This document shows positions 16,648-26,074 of a stretch of 64,000 nucleotides of DNA, in pieces. The stretch comes from Citrobacter sp. Marseille-Q6884 (lineage in GTDB: Bacteria; Pseudomonadota; Gammaproteobacteria; Enterobacterales; Enterobacteriaceae), in NCBI RefSeq assembly GCF_945906775.1, contig NZ_CAMDRE010000002.1, positions 1,674,001 through 1,738,000 of the forward strand, written 5' to 3'. The position numbers and the translations under genes were made by a program. Position 1 is the first letter of the stretch. Each line of letters starts with the position of its first letter. Under the pieces are notes generated by a model. It worked only from the letters and a program-made list of their open reading frames with translations, searched no databases and was not told where the DNA came from.

Positions 16648-18588
16648 TTACAGGCTCGCCTCCCCGGATGGCGGGCTTTTTTTCGTCGCACGTTTACGCG
16701 GCGCGCTCTTTTTCTTTTCACCACCACCCGGCGCGGTAATTCCCTTGAATCGGCGTACCGGCGTGCGTCTGGCCTGATCGATCAACTGATACAGCGTTCC
16801 CACCAGGGGTTGCATAAAGTCCTGATAACGGCACTGTTTTTCACTGATTTGCGTCAGAATCGACTCCCAGTGCGCGGTCATATCGGGTCGCGTCGCCATT
16901 TCTGGCAACGAGTGGAACAACGCTTTTCCGGCATCGGTTGAGTGAATATAACGCCCCTTCTTCACCAGAAAACCGCGCTTGAACAGCAGTTCGATAATTC
17001 CCGCACGCGTCGCTTCTGTACCTAAACCATCCGTCGCGCGGAGGATCTTTTTCAGATCTTTGTCCTGTACAAATCGCGCAATCCCGGTCATCGCAGATAA
17101 CAACGTCGCGTCGGTAAAGTGGCGCGGCGGTTGGGTCTGACGTTCAACCACTTCGCCTTTTTCACACAGCAACTCATCATCTTTCGCCACAACCGGCAGC
17201 GGTGTACCGTCGTTATCTTCATCGCGCTCTTTATTGCCGAGCAATGTCCGCCAACCGGCTTCGGCGAGGAAACGCGCTTTGGCGACAAATTTCCCTTTCG
17301 CGATGTCCAGTTCAATGACGCACTTACGGAATACCGCGTCCGCGCAGAATTGCATCAGATACTGGCGCGCAATAAGGTTATACACCTTCGCTTCATTGTC
17401 ATTCAGATTGATAGCGGTATTGCGCGCAGTGGGAATAATGGCGTGGTGCGCATCGACTTTTTTATCGTCCCAGCAGCGATTACGTGTGTCGGGATTGACT
17501 GCAGGCTGCGGTAACAGATCCGGTGCATGGACGCTAATTGCGTTCATGACCGCATGACGTCCGGCAAAATGCTCTTCTGGCAAATAACGGCTATCCGAAC
17601 GCGGGTAGGTAATCAGCTTATGGGTTTCATACAGTTTCTGGCAGATATCCAGCACATTCTGCGCGCTTAAACCGAAGCGCTTCGCCGCTTCAATCTGCAA
17701 TGCCGATAACGAAAACGGCAGCGGCGCGGATTCCGATTCCCGTTTATCGTTATAGCTGGTGACGATGGCGGGCTGACCGTTGATACGGTTCACCACATGT
17801 TCTGCCAGCGTACGATGGAGTAAACGCCCTTCTTCGTCCTGATAGGGCTCACACGCTTCGCTGGGCTGCCAGATGGCGGTAAACCGCTCATCGGCTGGCG
17901 TCACGATGTGCGCTTTCACCTCAAAGAAATCTTTGGCGACGAAGTTCTCAATCTCTTCATCGCGTCGCACCACCAACCCGAGAACCGGCGTCTGCACGCG
18001 CCCAACCGACAGCACCCCCTGATAGCCTGCGTTGCGCCCAAGAATCGTATAGGCGCGCGTCATATTGATGCCGTACAACCAGTCGGCACGCGCACGCGCC
18101 AGCGCCGATACGCACAGCGGGATAAATTCACTGTTTGCGCGCAGTCGGGAAATCGCCCGTTCTACCGCCTGTGGGTTGAGGTCGTTAATCAGGCAACGTT
18201 GCACCTGCTGGCGTTTCTCGGGAGCCAGTTGCAAGTAATCAAGCACTTCATCCACTAACAGTTGCCCTTCACGATCGGGGTCTCCCGCGTGAATGACTTC
18301 ACTTGCCTCATGCAAAAAGCGCTTGATGACGTTGAGCTGTTTGGTCACAGAGGGACGCGGCTGTAGCTGCCACTTTTCCGGGACAATCGGAAGATCGACC
18401 AGACTCCAGCGAGCATAACGACTGTCATAGGCATCTGGCTGCGCCTGTTCAAGCAGGTGACCAATACACCAGGTCACCACCTGTCCATTTCCGCATTCGA
18501 TAAAACCATCGCCTTTACGATGCGGCTTGGGGAGCACATCGGCAATCGCGCGAGCCAGACTCGGTTTTTCGGCAATAAACAACCGCAT
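16648..18588 (-). CDS. topB: DNA topoisomerase III
   Basis: Type IA topoisomerase that decatenates replication and recombination intermediates. 646 residues starting MRLFIAEKPSLARAIADVLP (Toprim domain with the conserved glutamate). HAGDPDREGQLLVDEVL holds the acidic metal-binding triad. LITYPRSDSRYLP holds the catalytic tyrosine, and the basic C-terminal tail reads GGGEKKKSAPRKRATKKS. The ATG at 18588 gives the family start; 12 extra upstream codons inside selD are ignored. It lies 4 bp after selD, as in the E. coli ydjA-selD-topB unit. Confidence 0.97.
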   Translation of the reverse strand: MRLFIAEKPSLARAIADVLPKPHRKGDGFIECGNGQVVTWCIGHLLEQAQPDAYDSRYARWSLVDLPIVPEKWQLQPRPSVTKQLNVIKRFLHEASEVIHAGDPDREGQLLVDEVLDYLQLAPEKRQQVQRCLINDLNPQAVERAISRLRANSEFIPLCVSALARARADWLYGINMTRAYTILGRNAGYQGVLSVGRVQTPVLGLVVRRDEEIENFVAKDFFEVKAHIVTPADERFTAIWQPSEACEPYQDEEGRLLHRTLAEHVVNRINGQPAIVTSYNDKRESESAPLPFSLSALQIEAAKRFGLSAQNVLDICQKLYETHKLITYPRSDSRYLPEEHFAGRHAVMNAISVHAPDLLPQPAVNPDTRNRCWDDKKVDAHHAIIPTARNTAINLNDNEAKVYNLIARQYLMQFCADAVFRKCVIELDIAKGKFVAKARFLAEAGWRTLLGNKERDEDNDGTPLPVVAKDDELLCEKGEVVERQTQPPRHFTDATLLSAMTGIARFVQDKDLKKILRATDGLGTEATRAGIIELLFKRGFLVKKGRYIHSTDAGKALFHSLPEMATRPDMTAHWESILTQISEKQCRYQDFMQPLVGTLYQLIDQARRTPVRRFKGITAPGGGEKKKSAPRKRATKKSPPSGEASL

Positions 18589-18592
18589 CGAG

Positions 18593-19636
18593 TTAACGAA
18601 TCTCAACCATGGCGCGACCGCCACGAGCGTCCACTAACTCACCAATCGCGGTAAGTTCGATGCCGAACTGCGCCGCCGCAGCTTTGACTTCGGCCTCGGC
18701 TTGCGGCGTAACCGCCAGCAGCAATCCCCCTGACGTTTGCGGATCGCACAGCAAATCACGTACCGCCTGCGGCATCTCACCCATCAGGTGCCCGTAGCTG
18801 GCAAAGTTGCGTTGTGTTCCACCCGGTACGGCGCCCTGCGCGATGTACTCTTCAACGCCGGGGAGCTTAGGAATGTCCTGGTACACGATCTGCGCCTGAA
18901 CCCCTGCGCCCTGACACATCTCACTCAGGTGTCCCAGCAGGCCAAAGCCGGTCACGTCGGTCATGGCTTTCACGCCTTCGATATCCGCAAACGCTGCGCC
19001 TGCAACGTTCATTCGACACATCACTTCCGTTGCCAGACCAATATGTTCAGGCTTGAGCAGCGATTTTTTCTCTGCGGTGGTCAACACGCCGATACCCAGC
19101 GGTTTGGTGAGGAACAGTTTGCATCCCGCTTCGGCTGTGCTGTTTTTCTTCACGCGCTCGGTCGGCACAACGCCGGTCACCGCAAGACCAAAAATAGGTT
19201 CCGGGGCATCAATCGAGTGCCCGCCAGCCAGCGCAATCCCGGCCTGACGGCAAGCGAAACGGCCGCCTTCCGTCACTTCACGGGCGATTTCCGGCGCCAA
19301 CTTATCAAGCGGCCAGCCCAGAATCGCAATCGCCATAATCGGTTTGCCGCCCATTGCGAAGATATCGCTGATGGCGTTGGTCGCCGCAATGCGGCCAAAA
19401 TCAAACGGATTATCGACAATCGGCATAAAGAAATCGGTGGTGCTGATAACGCTGGTGCCATTACCCAGATCGTACACAGCCGCGTCATCACGGGTTTCGT
19501 TACCGACGAGTAAGTTCGGATCGACGAACTTCGCCTGTTCGCTGTGCAGGATGGTTTCCAACACTTTGGGGGAAATTTTACAACCGCAACCGGCTCCGTG
19601 GCTGTATTGCGTTAAACGAATAGCTTGCTCGCTCAT
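18593..19636 (-). CDS. selD: Selenide, water dikinase (selenophosphate synthetase)
   Basis: Makes selenophosphate from selenide and ATP for selenocysteine and selenouridine synthesis. 347 residues. The N-terminal catalytic loop GAGCGCKIS has Cys17 and Lys20, so this is the cysteine form. Further blocks are ETRDDAAVYDLGNG and GGHSIDAPEPIFGLAVTG. The second of two ATGs (19636) is chosen because AGGAG lies 6 bp before it, whereas the first ATG directly abuts the AGGAG. Followed by topB after 4 bp. Confidence 0.96.
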   Translation of the reverse strand: MSEQAIRLTQYSHGAGCGCKISPKVLETILHSEQAKFVDPNLLVGNETRDDAAVYDLGNGTSVISTTDFFMPIVDNPFDFGRIAATNAISDIFAMGGKPIMAIAILGWPLDKLAPEIAREVTEGGRFACRQAGIALAGGHSIDAPEPIFGLAVTGVVPTERVKKNSTAEAGCKLFLTKPLGIGVLTTAEKKSLLKPEHIGLATEVMCRMNVAGAAFADIEGVKAMTDVTGFGLLGHLSEMCQGAGVQAQIVYQDIPKLPGVEEYIAQGAVPGGTQRNFASYGHLMGEMPQAVRDLLCDPQTSGGLLLAVTPQAEAEVKAAAAQFGIELTAIGELVDARGGRAMVEIR

Positions 19637-19752
19637 GGACATCTCCTGTCATTGCAATCGGGCTATGGTAGCGCTCATTCCGTGATGTGGTAAGAGCGAC
19701 TGTCTGAATTCGGGTGTCTTTGCTCATAATCCAGACAGTTTAGCCGTTGATA

Positions 19753-20304
19753 TCAAAAATAACGGACGAACGAGGTGGGGTCGGCAAGATTAATCGAGGT
19801 AGAAGCTTTGAGCTGTGGCGTGCCCAGATAGAGGAAACCGACAATTTTATCCTGCTCACGGCAGTCAAATGCCTCGCGTACTACTGCGCTTTCCGTTAAC
19901 GCACCGCTACGCCAGATACCGCCAAAGCCCTGGGCAATCGCCGCCATCTGCATCGCCATTACCGCACAACCGGCGGACATCTCCTGCTCCCAGAGCGGAA
20001 CCTTGTCGTTCTCTTCGCATTTCGCGACCACCGCGATGATCAGCGGTGCACGGAACGGCGCGCTACGCGCTTTTTCGATGGCTTTTTCGTCACTCTCCGC
20101 GGCAATCGCGCCTTTTTCGAGCACCGCGCTAAAACGCTCACGCCCTTCGCCCTCAATAACAAAAAAACACCACGGCTGTAACGATTTGTGGTCAGGCGCG
20201 CGCATGCCTGCCCGTAGAATGTTTTGTAATTGCTCTCCCGACGGTGCCGGTTCGACAAGACGAGAAGCGCTACGACGGGTCATCAGTAATTCGAGTGCAT
20301 CCAT
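19753..20304 (-). CDS. ydjA: NAD(P)H nitroreductase-family flavoprotein YdjA
   Basis: Small FMN-dependent nitroreductase-family protein of 183 residues, the minimal family size. It starts MDALELLMTRRSASRLVEPA with the Arg-Arg-Ser FMN phosphate motif. Other blocks are RAPDHKSLQPWCFFVIEG and IAQGFGGIWRSGAL. The physiological substrate is unknown. It lies 116 bp upstream of selD on the same strand and is divergent from sppA. Confidence 0.93.
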   Translation of the reverse strand: MDALELLMTRRSASRLVEPAPSGEQLQNILRAGMRAPDHKSLQPWCFFVIEGEGRERFSAVLEKGAIAAESDEKAIEKARSAPFRAPLIIAVVAKCEENDKVPLWEQEMSAGCAVMAMQMAAIAQGFGGIWRSGALTESAVVREAFDCREQDKIVGFLYLGTPQLKASTSINLADPTSFVRYF

Positions 20305-20478
20305 TTGTTTAACTCCAACAATGAGATTTATTCACAAAACTAACACGTGAGCGGTTTTTGTTACAGCACAGCAGTGATTCCTGCTGACAAGTGCCTGTTG
20401 GGTCATTACGATAGCCACATCTTAACGCCTTTCTTCTGTATAACCGGAAGGCGTGTTGTTAATCGGTAGGGAGAATAC

Positions 20479-22335
20479 ATGCGAACCCTGTGGCGATTTA
20501 TTGCCGGATTTTTTAAATGGACATGGCGATTACTGAATTTCGTCCGTGAATGTGTGCTTAACCTGTTCTTTATCTTCCTTGTACTGGTTGGCGTCGGTAT
20601 CTGGATGCAGGTCAGCAGCACCAACAGTACCGAACACGCAGAGCGTGGCGCGTTGTTGCTTGATATCTCAGGCGTGATTGTGGATAAGCCTTCCAGTACC
20701 AGTCGCCTGGGGGTCATTGGCCGACAGCTGTTTGGCGCCAGTTCCGATCGTCTGCAGGAAAATTCCCTGTTTGATATCGTCAACACGATTCGCCAGGCAA
20801 AGGATGATCGCAATATCACCGGTATTGTGATGGACCTGAAGAACTTTGCCGGCGCCGATCAACCGTCCATGCAGTACATCGGTAAAGCGCTGCGCGAATT
20901 CCGCGACAGCGGGAAACCGGTTTTTGCCGTCGGTGATAACTTCAGCCAGGGGCAATATTATCTCGCCAGCTTTGCCAATAAAATTTGGCTCTCCCCACAG
21001 GGCTCAGTAGACCTGCACGGTTTTGCCACCAATGGGCTGTACTACAAGTCCCTGCTGGATAAACTGAAAGTCTCAACGCATGTTTTCCGCGTTGGGACCT
21101 ATAAATCCGCTGTGGAACCGTTTATTCGCGATGATATGTCTCCGGCCGCACGTGAGGCCGACAGCCGCTGGATCGGCGAGCTGTGGCAGAACTATCTCGA
21201 CACGGTAGCCGCCAATCGCCAGATCCCGGCTCTGCAGGTGTTCCCGGGCGCGCAGGCGATGCTTGACGGTCTGGCAAAAGTGGATGGCGACACCGCGAAA
21301 TATGCGCTCGACAACAAACTGGTAGACGCCCTTGCCTCCAGTGCCGAAGTTGAAAAACTGCTCACCAAACAGTTTGGCTGGAGCAAAGCGGATAAAAACT
21401 ACCGTGCCGTCAGCTATTACGATTACACATTGAAAACCCCGGCAGACACCGGCGACAGCATCAGCGTCGTCTTCGCCAATGGGGCCATTATGGATGGTGA
21501 CGAAACGCCTGGGAATGTCGGTGGCGATACCACCGCCGCTCAGATTCGCGAAGCGCGCCTCGATCCTAAAGTGAAAGCCATTGTCCTGCGCGTTAACAGC
21601 CCGGGTGGCAGCGTCAGCGCCTCGGAAGTGATCCGTTCTGAACTGGCTGCCGCGAAAGCTGCAGGTAAACCGGTGGTGGTCTCAATGGGCGGCATGGCGG
21701 CATCCGGTGGATACTGGATCTCCACACCAGCCAGTTACATTGTGGCTAACCCAAGCACCCTGACCGGCTCAATCGGTATCTTTGGTGTCATCAACACCGT
21801 AGAAAACAGCCTGGATTCCATTGGCGTGCATACTGACGGCGTATCGACTTCGCCGCTGGCGGATATTGCATTCACCAAAGCATTGCCGCCGGAAGTACAG
21901 CAAATGATGCAACTGAGCATCGAAAATGGCTATAAACGCTTTATCACGCTGGTTGCCGATGCCCGTAAGACCACGCCGGAACAGATTGATAAAATCGCTC
22001 AGGGCCACGTCTGGACCGGACAGGATGCAAAATCTAACGGTCTGGTAGACAGCCTCGGTGACTTTGACGATGCGGTCGCGAAAGCGGCTGAACTGGCCAA
22101 ACTGAAACAGTGGCACATCGATTTCTATCAGGATGAGCCGACGTTTGTTGATATGGTGATAAATAGCATGTCAGGCTCCGTTCGCGCCATGCTGCCAGCG
22201 GCCATTCAGGCAATGCTTCCGGCACCACTGGCCTCAGCGGCAAGCGCCGTGAAAGCCGAGAGTGATAAGCTGGCTGCGTTTAACGATCCGCAGAACCGTT
22301 ACGCGTTTTGTCTGACCTGCGCCAACGTTCGCTAA
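20479..22335 (+). CDS. sppA: Signal peptide peptidase SppA (protease IV)
   Basis: Inner-membrane serine protease that degrades cleaved signal peptides. 618 residues, identical in length to E. coli SppA. One N-terminal membrane anchor is visible (CVLNLFFIFLVLVGVGIWMQ). The Ser-Lys dyad is intact: Lys209 in GTYKSAV and Ser409 in GGMAASGGYW, both placed by counting codons. Tandem ClpP-like domains as in the tetrameric enzyme. Followed by a strong terminator and then ansA. Confidence 0.97.
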   Translation: MRTLWRFIAGFFKWTWRLLNFVRECVLNLFFIFLVLVGVGIWMQVSSTNSTEHAERGALLLDISGVIVDKPSSTSRLGVIGRQLFGASSDRLQENSLFDIVNTIRQAKDDRNITGIVMDLKNFAGADQPSMQYIGKALREFRDSGKPVFAVGDNFSQGQYYLASFANKIWLSPQGSVDLHGFATNGLYYKSLLDKLKVSTHVFRVGTYKSAVEPFIRDDMSPAAREADSRWIGELWQNYLDTVAANRQIPALQVFPGAQAMLDGLAKVDGDTAKYALDNKLVDALASSAEVEKLLTKQFGWSKADKNYRAVSYYDYTLKTPADTGDSISVVFANGAIMDGDETPGNVGGDTTAAQIREARLDPKVKAIVLRVNSPGGSVSASEVIRSELAAAKAAGKPVVVSMGGMAASGGYWISTPASYIVANPSTLTGSIGIFGVINTVENSLDSIGVHTDGVSTSPLADIAFTKALPPEVQQMMQLSIENGYKRFITLVADARKTTPEQIDKIAQGHVWTGQDAKSNGLVDSLGDFDDAVAKAAELAKLKQWHIDFYQDEPTFVDMVINSMSGSVRAMLPAAIQAMLPAPLASAASAVKAESDKLAAFNDPQNRYAFCLTCANVR

Positions 22336-22342
22336 CTCTTGA

Positions 22343-22370
22343 CCCCTCTTCGGCATGAAGAGGGGTTTTT
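22343..22370 (+). terminator. Rho-independent terminator after sppA
   Basis: CCCCTCTT / AAGAGGGG stem with a 7-bp loop, followed directly by TTTTT (22366-22370). It ends sppA; ansA starts 23 bp later, so ansA probably has its own promoter or depends on read-through. Confidence 0.85.
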
Positions 22371-22392
22371 CTTTGAGACAGAAGAAAAAGTC

Positions 22393-23409
22393 ATGCAGAA
22401 GAAATCGATTTACGTTGCTTATACCGGCGGTACCATTGGTATGCAGCGCTCAGAACAAGGTTATATTCCTGTTTCCGGTCACCTTCAGCGTCAGTTAGCG
22501 CTGATGCCTGAATTCCACCGCCCCGAGATGCCAGATTTCACCATCCACGAATACGACCCGCTGATGGATTCCTCCGACATGACGCCGGAAGACTGGCAGC
22601 ATATTGCGGAAGATATCAAAGCGCACTACGACGACTACGATGGTTTCGTCATCCTGCACGGCACCGACACCATGGCGTTTACCGCCTCGGCGCTCTCTTT
22701 TATGCTCGATAATCTGGGCAAACCGGTCATTGTGACAGGGTCACAAATCCCGCTGGCAGAGCTGCGTTCGGACGGTCAGATCAATTTGCTGAATGCTCTT
22801 TACGTTGCAGCCAATTATCCGATTAATGAAGTGACTCTGTTCTTCAATAATCGGCTGTTCCGTGGTAACCGCACGACCAAAGCCCATGCCGATGGTTTTG
22901 ATGCGTTTGCATCGCCGAACCTTGCCCCGCTGCTTGAAGCCGGGATCCACATCCGCCGTCTGGGGACACCGCCAGCACCACACGATAGCGGTGAACTGAT
23001 CGTGCATCCGATTACTCCACAACCGATTGGCGTCGTCACCATTTATCCGGGGATTTCGGCAGATGTGGTACGTAATTTCTTGCGCCAGCCAGTAAAAGCA
23101 TTAATTCTGCGCTCTTACGGCGTCGGGAATGCCCCGCAGAATAAAGAGTTTCTGAAAGAGCTTGAAGAAGCGAGTTCGCGTGGCATCGTCGTGGTTAACC
23201 TCACCCAGTGCATGTCCGGTAAAGTAAACATGGGCGGTTATGCGACAGGCAACGCGCTGGCACATGCTGGCGTCATTGGCGGAGCGGATATGACCGTCGA
23301 AGCGACACTTACCAAACTGCATTTCTTGCTGAGCCAGGGGTTGGATGCACAAGCCATTCGCACCGCCATGACGCAAAATTTGCGTGGCGAGCTGACCCCG
23401 GACGAATAG
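22393..23409 (+). CDS. ansA: L-asparaginase I (cytoplasmic)
   Basis: Hydrolyses asparagine to aspartate and ammonia; the low-affinity cytoplasmic isozyme. 338 residues from the ATG at 22393 (MQKKSIYVAYTGGTIGMQRS), with the first catalytic threonine in YTGGTIG and the second in FVILHGTDTMAFTAS. There is no signal peptide, which separates it from AnsB. An upstream in-frame ATG lies inside the sppA terminator and is rejected. pncA follows 8 bp after the stop, so the two are likely co-transcribed. Confidence 0.97.
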   Translation: MQKKSIYVAYTGGTIGMQRSEQGYIPVSGHLQRQLALMPEFHRPEMPDFTIHEYDPLMDSSDMTPEDWQHIAEDIKAHYDDYDGFVILHGTDTMAFTASALSFMLDNLGKPVIVTGSQIPLAELRSDGQINLLNALYVAANYPINEVTLFFNNRLFRGNRTTKAHADGFDAFASPNLAPLLEAGIHIRRLGTPPAPHDSGELIVHPITPQPIGVVTIYPGISADVVRNFLRQPVKALILRSYGVGNAPQNKEFLKELEEASSRGIVVVNLTQCMSGKVNMGGYATGNALAHAGVIGGADMTVEATLTKLHFLLSQGLDAQAIRTAMTQNLRGELTPDE

Positions 23410-23417
23410 AGGAGTAC

Positions 23418-24062
23418 ATGACGATGGCCAGAGCATTACTGCTGGTTGACCTGCAAAACGACTTCTGTGCGGGGGGCGCACTTGCCGTCCCGGAAGGTGA
23501 TAGCACCGTAGATGTCGCTAATCGTCTTATTGACTGGTGTACAGCGCGTGGTGACGCAATCGTTGCCAGCCAGGACTGGCATCCGGTAAACCACGGCAGT
23601 TTTGCCAGCCAGCATCATGTTGCCGCTTACAGTCAGGGTCAACTGGACGGTCTGCCACAAACATTCTGGCCCGATCACTGCGTGCAGAACACTGAGGGCG
23701 CGGCCCTCCATACATTACTCAACCAACGCGCCATCAACAAGACATTCTGCAAAGGCGAGAACCCACTCGTTGACAGTTACAGCGCGTTTTTTGATAACGG
23801 ACGGCGTCAGGCAACCGCGCTGAATGCATGGCTGCTGGAAAATCGCATTGCCGAACTCATCATCATGGGCCTGGCAACCGACTATTGCGTTAAGTTTACG
23901 GTGCTTGATGCGCTGGATCTTGGCTATACCGTTAACGTCATCACTGACGGTTGTCGCGGAGTGAATATTCAGCCACAGGATAGTGCGTACGCGTTTATGG
24001 AAATGGCGGCGGCGGGTGCCACGCTATATACGCTGGCAGACTGGGAAGAAACGCAGCGTTGA
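23418..24062 (+). CDS. pncA: Nicotinamidase
   Basis: Converts nicotinamide to nicotinate in NAD salvage; isochorismatase-like fold. 214 residues. Catalytic Asp lies in LLVDLQNDFCAGGALAV, the metal site in SQDWHPVNHGSF, and the nucleophile Cys in GLATDYCVKFTVLDAL. Two starts compete: 23418 (3 bp after AGGAG) and 23424 (9 bp after AGGAG). The first is listed, but the second has better spacing. Confidence 0.96.
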   Translation: MTMARALLLVDLQNDFCAGGALAVPEGDSTVDVANRLIDWCTARGDAIVASQDWHPVNHGSFASQHHVAAYSQGQLDGLPQTFWPDHCVQNTEGAALHTLLNQRAINKTFCKGENPLVDSYSAFFDNGRRQATALNAWLLENRIAELIIMGLATDYCVKFTVLDALDLGYTVNVITDGCRGVNIQPQDSAYAFMEMAAAGATLYTLADWEETQR

Positions 24063-24070
24063 TGCGTTGC

Positions 24071-24095
24071 TGATGGCAACCCCGCGTTGCCATCA
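24071..24095. other. Perfect 10-bp inverted repeat after pncA
   Basis: TGATGGCAAC and GTTGCCATCA flank a 5-bp loop directly after the pncA stop. There is no T-run, so it is a 3' hairpin rather than a classical intrinsic terminator. The rest of the 276-bp gap up to the chitinase gene shows no gene. Confidence 0.6.
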
Positions 24096-24338
24096 GGTCT
24101 TGCCCGTGAGCTTACCGTGTTACATCGTAAAACGGCTTGTCTCCTCGCCCGTTCATCCACGACTTTCGAATTTTGCCCCCCCCTACCAGAATTGATATCC
24201 TGCGTCTGCCGCTTCGCCCGCATCGCGTGAACCCCTTCGCATTTTTCCTTTTTTGAAACTGTTAGTCTGCGAGAGCTGTTTTTTTCGCCACTTTTTGATG
24301 TGGCGTGTTGATTTTTTAATTGTCAAAGAGGAACACCG

Positions 24339-25592
24339 ATGAAACTTTTGCCTTTGTTGGCAGCATTACCCCTGCTTTGCGCAAGCGTTGTTTCCGCGAA
24401 TTCCCTGATGTCAGTCGGCTACTTTAACGGCGGTGGCGATGTCACAGCCGGTCCTGGTGGCGATATCGACAAACTGGATGTCCGCCAGATAACCCATCTC
24501 AACTACTCCTTTGGTCTGGTCTACAACGACGAGAAAGGGGAAACCAACGACGCCTTAAAAGAGACCAGCAAGTTGCACCAGATTTGGCTGTCGGAGAAAG
24601 TCCAGGCCGATCTGCAGAAAATTCCCGTGCTACGCAAACAGAATCCTGACCTGAAGGTTCTGCTTTCTGTGGGGGGCTGGAGCGCTCGTGGTTTCTCAGG
24701 CGCCGCGGCGACGAAGGAGACTCGCGCGGTATTTATTCAGTCGGCACAGGAAATTGTTGATCAATATGGACTGGATGGCATCGATCTCGACTGGGAATAC
24801 CCCGTTAACGGTGCGTGGGGTTTAGTCGAAAGCCAACCCGCGGATCGCGATAATTTTACCGCGTTGTTGAAGGAACTCCGCGCGGCTTTTGGCCATAAAA
24901 AGCTGGTCACCATCGCGGTGGGCGCAAATGCTGACAGCCCTAAAAGCTGGGTTGATGTGAAGGCGATTGCGCCAGTACTCGATTACATCAACCTGATGAC
25001 CTATGACATGGCTTACGGTACGCAATACTTCAACGCTAACTTATATGATTCGACGCAGTGGCCGACGGTTGCGGCGGCGGATAAGTACAGCGCCGACTTT
25101 GTGGTCAATAACTATCTTGCTGCGGGTTTGAAACCCAGCCAGATGAACCTCGGGATTGGCTTTTATGGTCGTGTGCCAAAACGCGCCGTTGAACCCGGTA
25201 TTGACTGGAGTAAACCTGACGCGCAGAAAAATCCGGTAACCCAGCCCTACTTCGAATCAGCACAAATTGATCTGTTCAAATCTCTGGGTGTGGATCTGAG
25301 CAAAGATACCTACGTGAAATACAACGATATTGTCGCGAAGTTTATCAACGACCCGCAGAAACGCTTTACAGAACATTGGGACGATCAGGCAAAAGTGCCG
25401 TGGCTGTCGGTGCAGTCCGCTGACGGAAAAGCGCTTTTTGCCCTCTCCTACGAAAATCCGCGGTCAGTTGCCATCAAAGCAGACTACATCAAGAAAAAAG
25501 GTCTGGGAGGTGCGATGTTCTGGGAGTATGGTGCGGATGATAACAACCAACTGGCGAAGCAACTGGCCGAGTCGTTAGGAATTAAACACTGA
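24339..25592 (+). CDS. Exported glycoside hydrolase family 18 chitinase
   Basis: Predicted secreted chitin-degrading enzyme of 417 residues with a signal peptide (MKLLPLLAALPLLCASVVSA). The GH18 active-site motif DGIDLDWEYP is complete (Asp146 to Glu153, with Glu153 the acid/base). The substrate-binding LLSVGGWS and the LMTYDMAYGTQYFN segment are present, and the barrel closes with GGAMFWEYGADD. No separate chitin-binding domain is seen. AGAGG lies about 8 bp upstream of the ATG. It is followed by its own terminator, so it is probably monocistronic. K-12 lacks it at this position, so this is an accessory gene. Confidence 0.9.
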   Translation: MKLLPLLAALPLLCASVVSANSLMSVGYFNGGGDVTAGPGGDIDKLDVRQITHLNYSFGLVYNDEKGETNDALKETSKLHQIWLSEKVQADLQKIPVLRKQNPDLKVLLSVGGWSARGFSGAAATKETRAVFIQSAQEIVDQYGLDGIDLDWEYPVNGAWGLVESQPADRDNFTALLKELRAAFGHKKLVTIAVGANADSPKSWVDVKAIAPVLDYINLMTYDMAYGTQYFNANLYDSTQWPTVAAADKYSADFVVNNYLAAGLKPSQMNLGIGFYGRVPKRAVEPGIDWSKPDAQKNPVTQPYFESAQIDLFKSLGVDLSKDTYVKYNDIVAKFINDPQKRFTEHWDDQAKVPWLSVQSADGKALFALSYENPRSVAIKADYIKKKGLGGAMFWEYGADDNNQLAKQLAESLGIKH

Positions 25593-25633
25593 TCCCAACG
25601 CCGCGTACAATAGGTTATGATGAGCACCAGCCG

Positions 25634-25665
25634 CTGCGCCAGTTTTCGGCGCAGATTTTCATTTT
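25634..25665 (+). terminator. Rho-independent terminator after the chitinase gene
   Basis: CTGCGCC / GGCGCAG stem with an AGTTTTC loop, followed by the T-rich ATTTTCATTTT. Confidence 0.75.
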
Positions 25666-25686
25666 CTACAGGAGGCATGCAGTTTT

Positions 25687-26031
25687 ATGGCTTTTATCCC
25701 TAAAAATTACGCCCGTCTGGAAGTCGGATATCGGGAAAAGGCGCTTAAACTCTTCCCCTGGGTCTGCGGACGCTGTTCCCGTGAGTTTGTCTATTCAAAT
25801 CTTCGCGAATTGACGGTACACCATATCGATCACGATCACTCCAACAACCCGGAAGATGGCAGCAATTGGGAGATGTTGTGCCTGTATTGCCACGATCATG
25901 AGCATTCCAAATATACGGAAGCGGACCAATATGGTTCCACCGTGGTCGCGGGCGAAGATGCGCAGAAGGCTGTCGGCGAAGCGAAATACAACCCGTTTGC
26001 CGATCTTAAAGCGATGATGAACAAAAAATAA
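25687..26031 (+). CDS. yajD: HNH nuclease-family protein YajD
   Basis: Protein of 114 residues with an HNH-type zinc-bound nuclease core: CGRC near residue 27, then TVHHIDHDHSNNPEDGSNW and LCLYCHDHEHSKY, which supply the His-Asn-His catalytic set and the zinc cysteines. It is nearly identical to the recalled E. coli YajD, but that gene maps to a different part of the K-12 chromosome. AGGAGG lies 11 bp before the ATG; another ATG at 25677 is closer but in a different frame and stops after 8 codons. Physiological role unknown. Confidence 0.9.
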   Translation: MAFIPKNYARLEVGYREKALKLFPWVCGRCSREFVYSNLRELTVHHIDHDHSNNPEDGSNWEMLCLYCHDHEHSKYTEADQYGSTVVAGEDAQKAVGEAKYNPFADLKAMMNKK

Positions 26032-26041
26032 TTGTGACCGC

Positions 26042-26068
26042 AGGCCCGGCGTTTTTACTACCGGGCCT
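26042..26068. terminator. Bidirectional hairpin between yajD and yeaC
   Basis: AGGCCCGG / CCGGGCCT stem around an 11-bp loop, located between convergent yajD and yeaC. No long T-run follows, so its terminator strength is uncertain. Confidence 0.6.
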
Positions 26069-26074
26069 CTGCCC

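Noticed and set aside
15903..16727. Antisense open frame of about 274 codons opposite gdhA
   Set aside because: Shadow of gdhA; it runs across the REP palindrome and into topB, and has no start signal.
18737..19513. Antisense open frame of about 258 codons opposite selD
   Set aside because: Shadow of selD with no ribosome site; low-complexity basic composition typical of reversed coding sequence.
25677..25703. Eight-codon frame starting at the ATG nearest the AGGAGG before yajD
   Set aside because: It is out of frame with yajD and too short to support. The yajD ATG at 25687 gives the family N-terminus.
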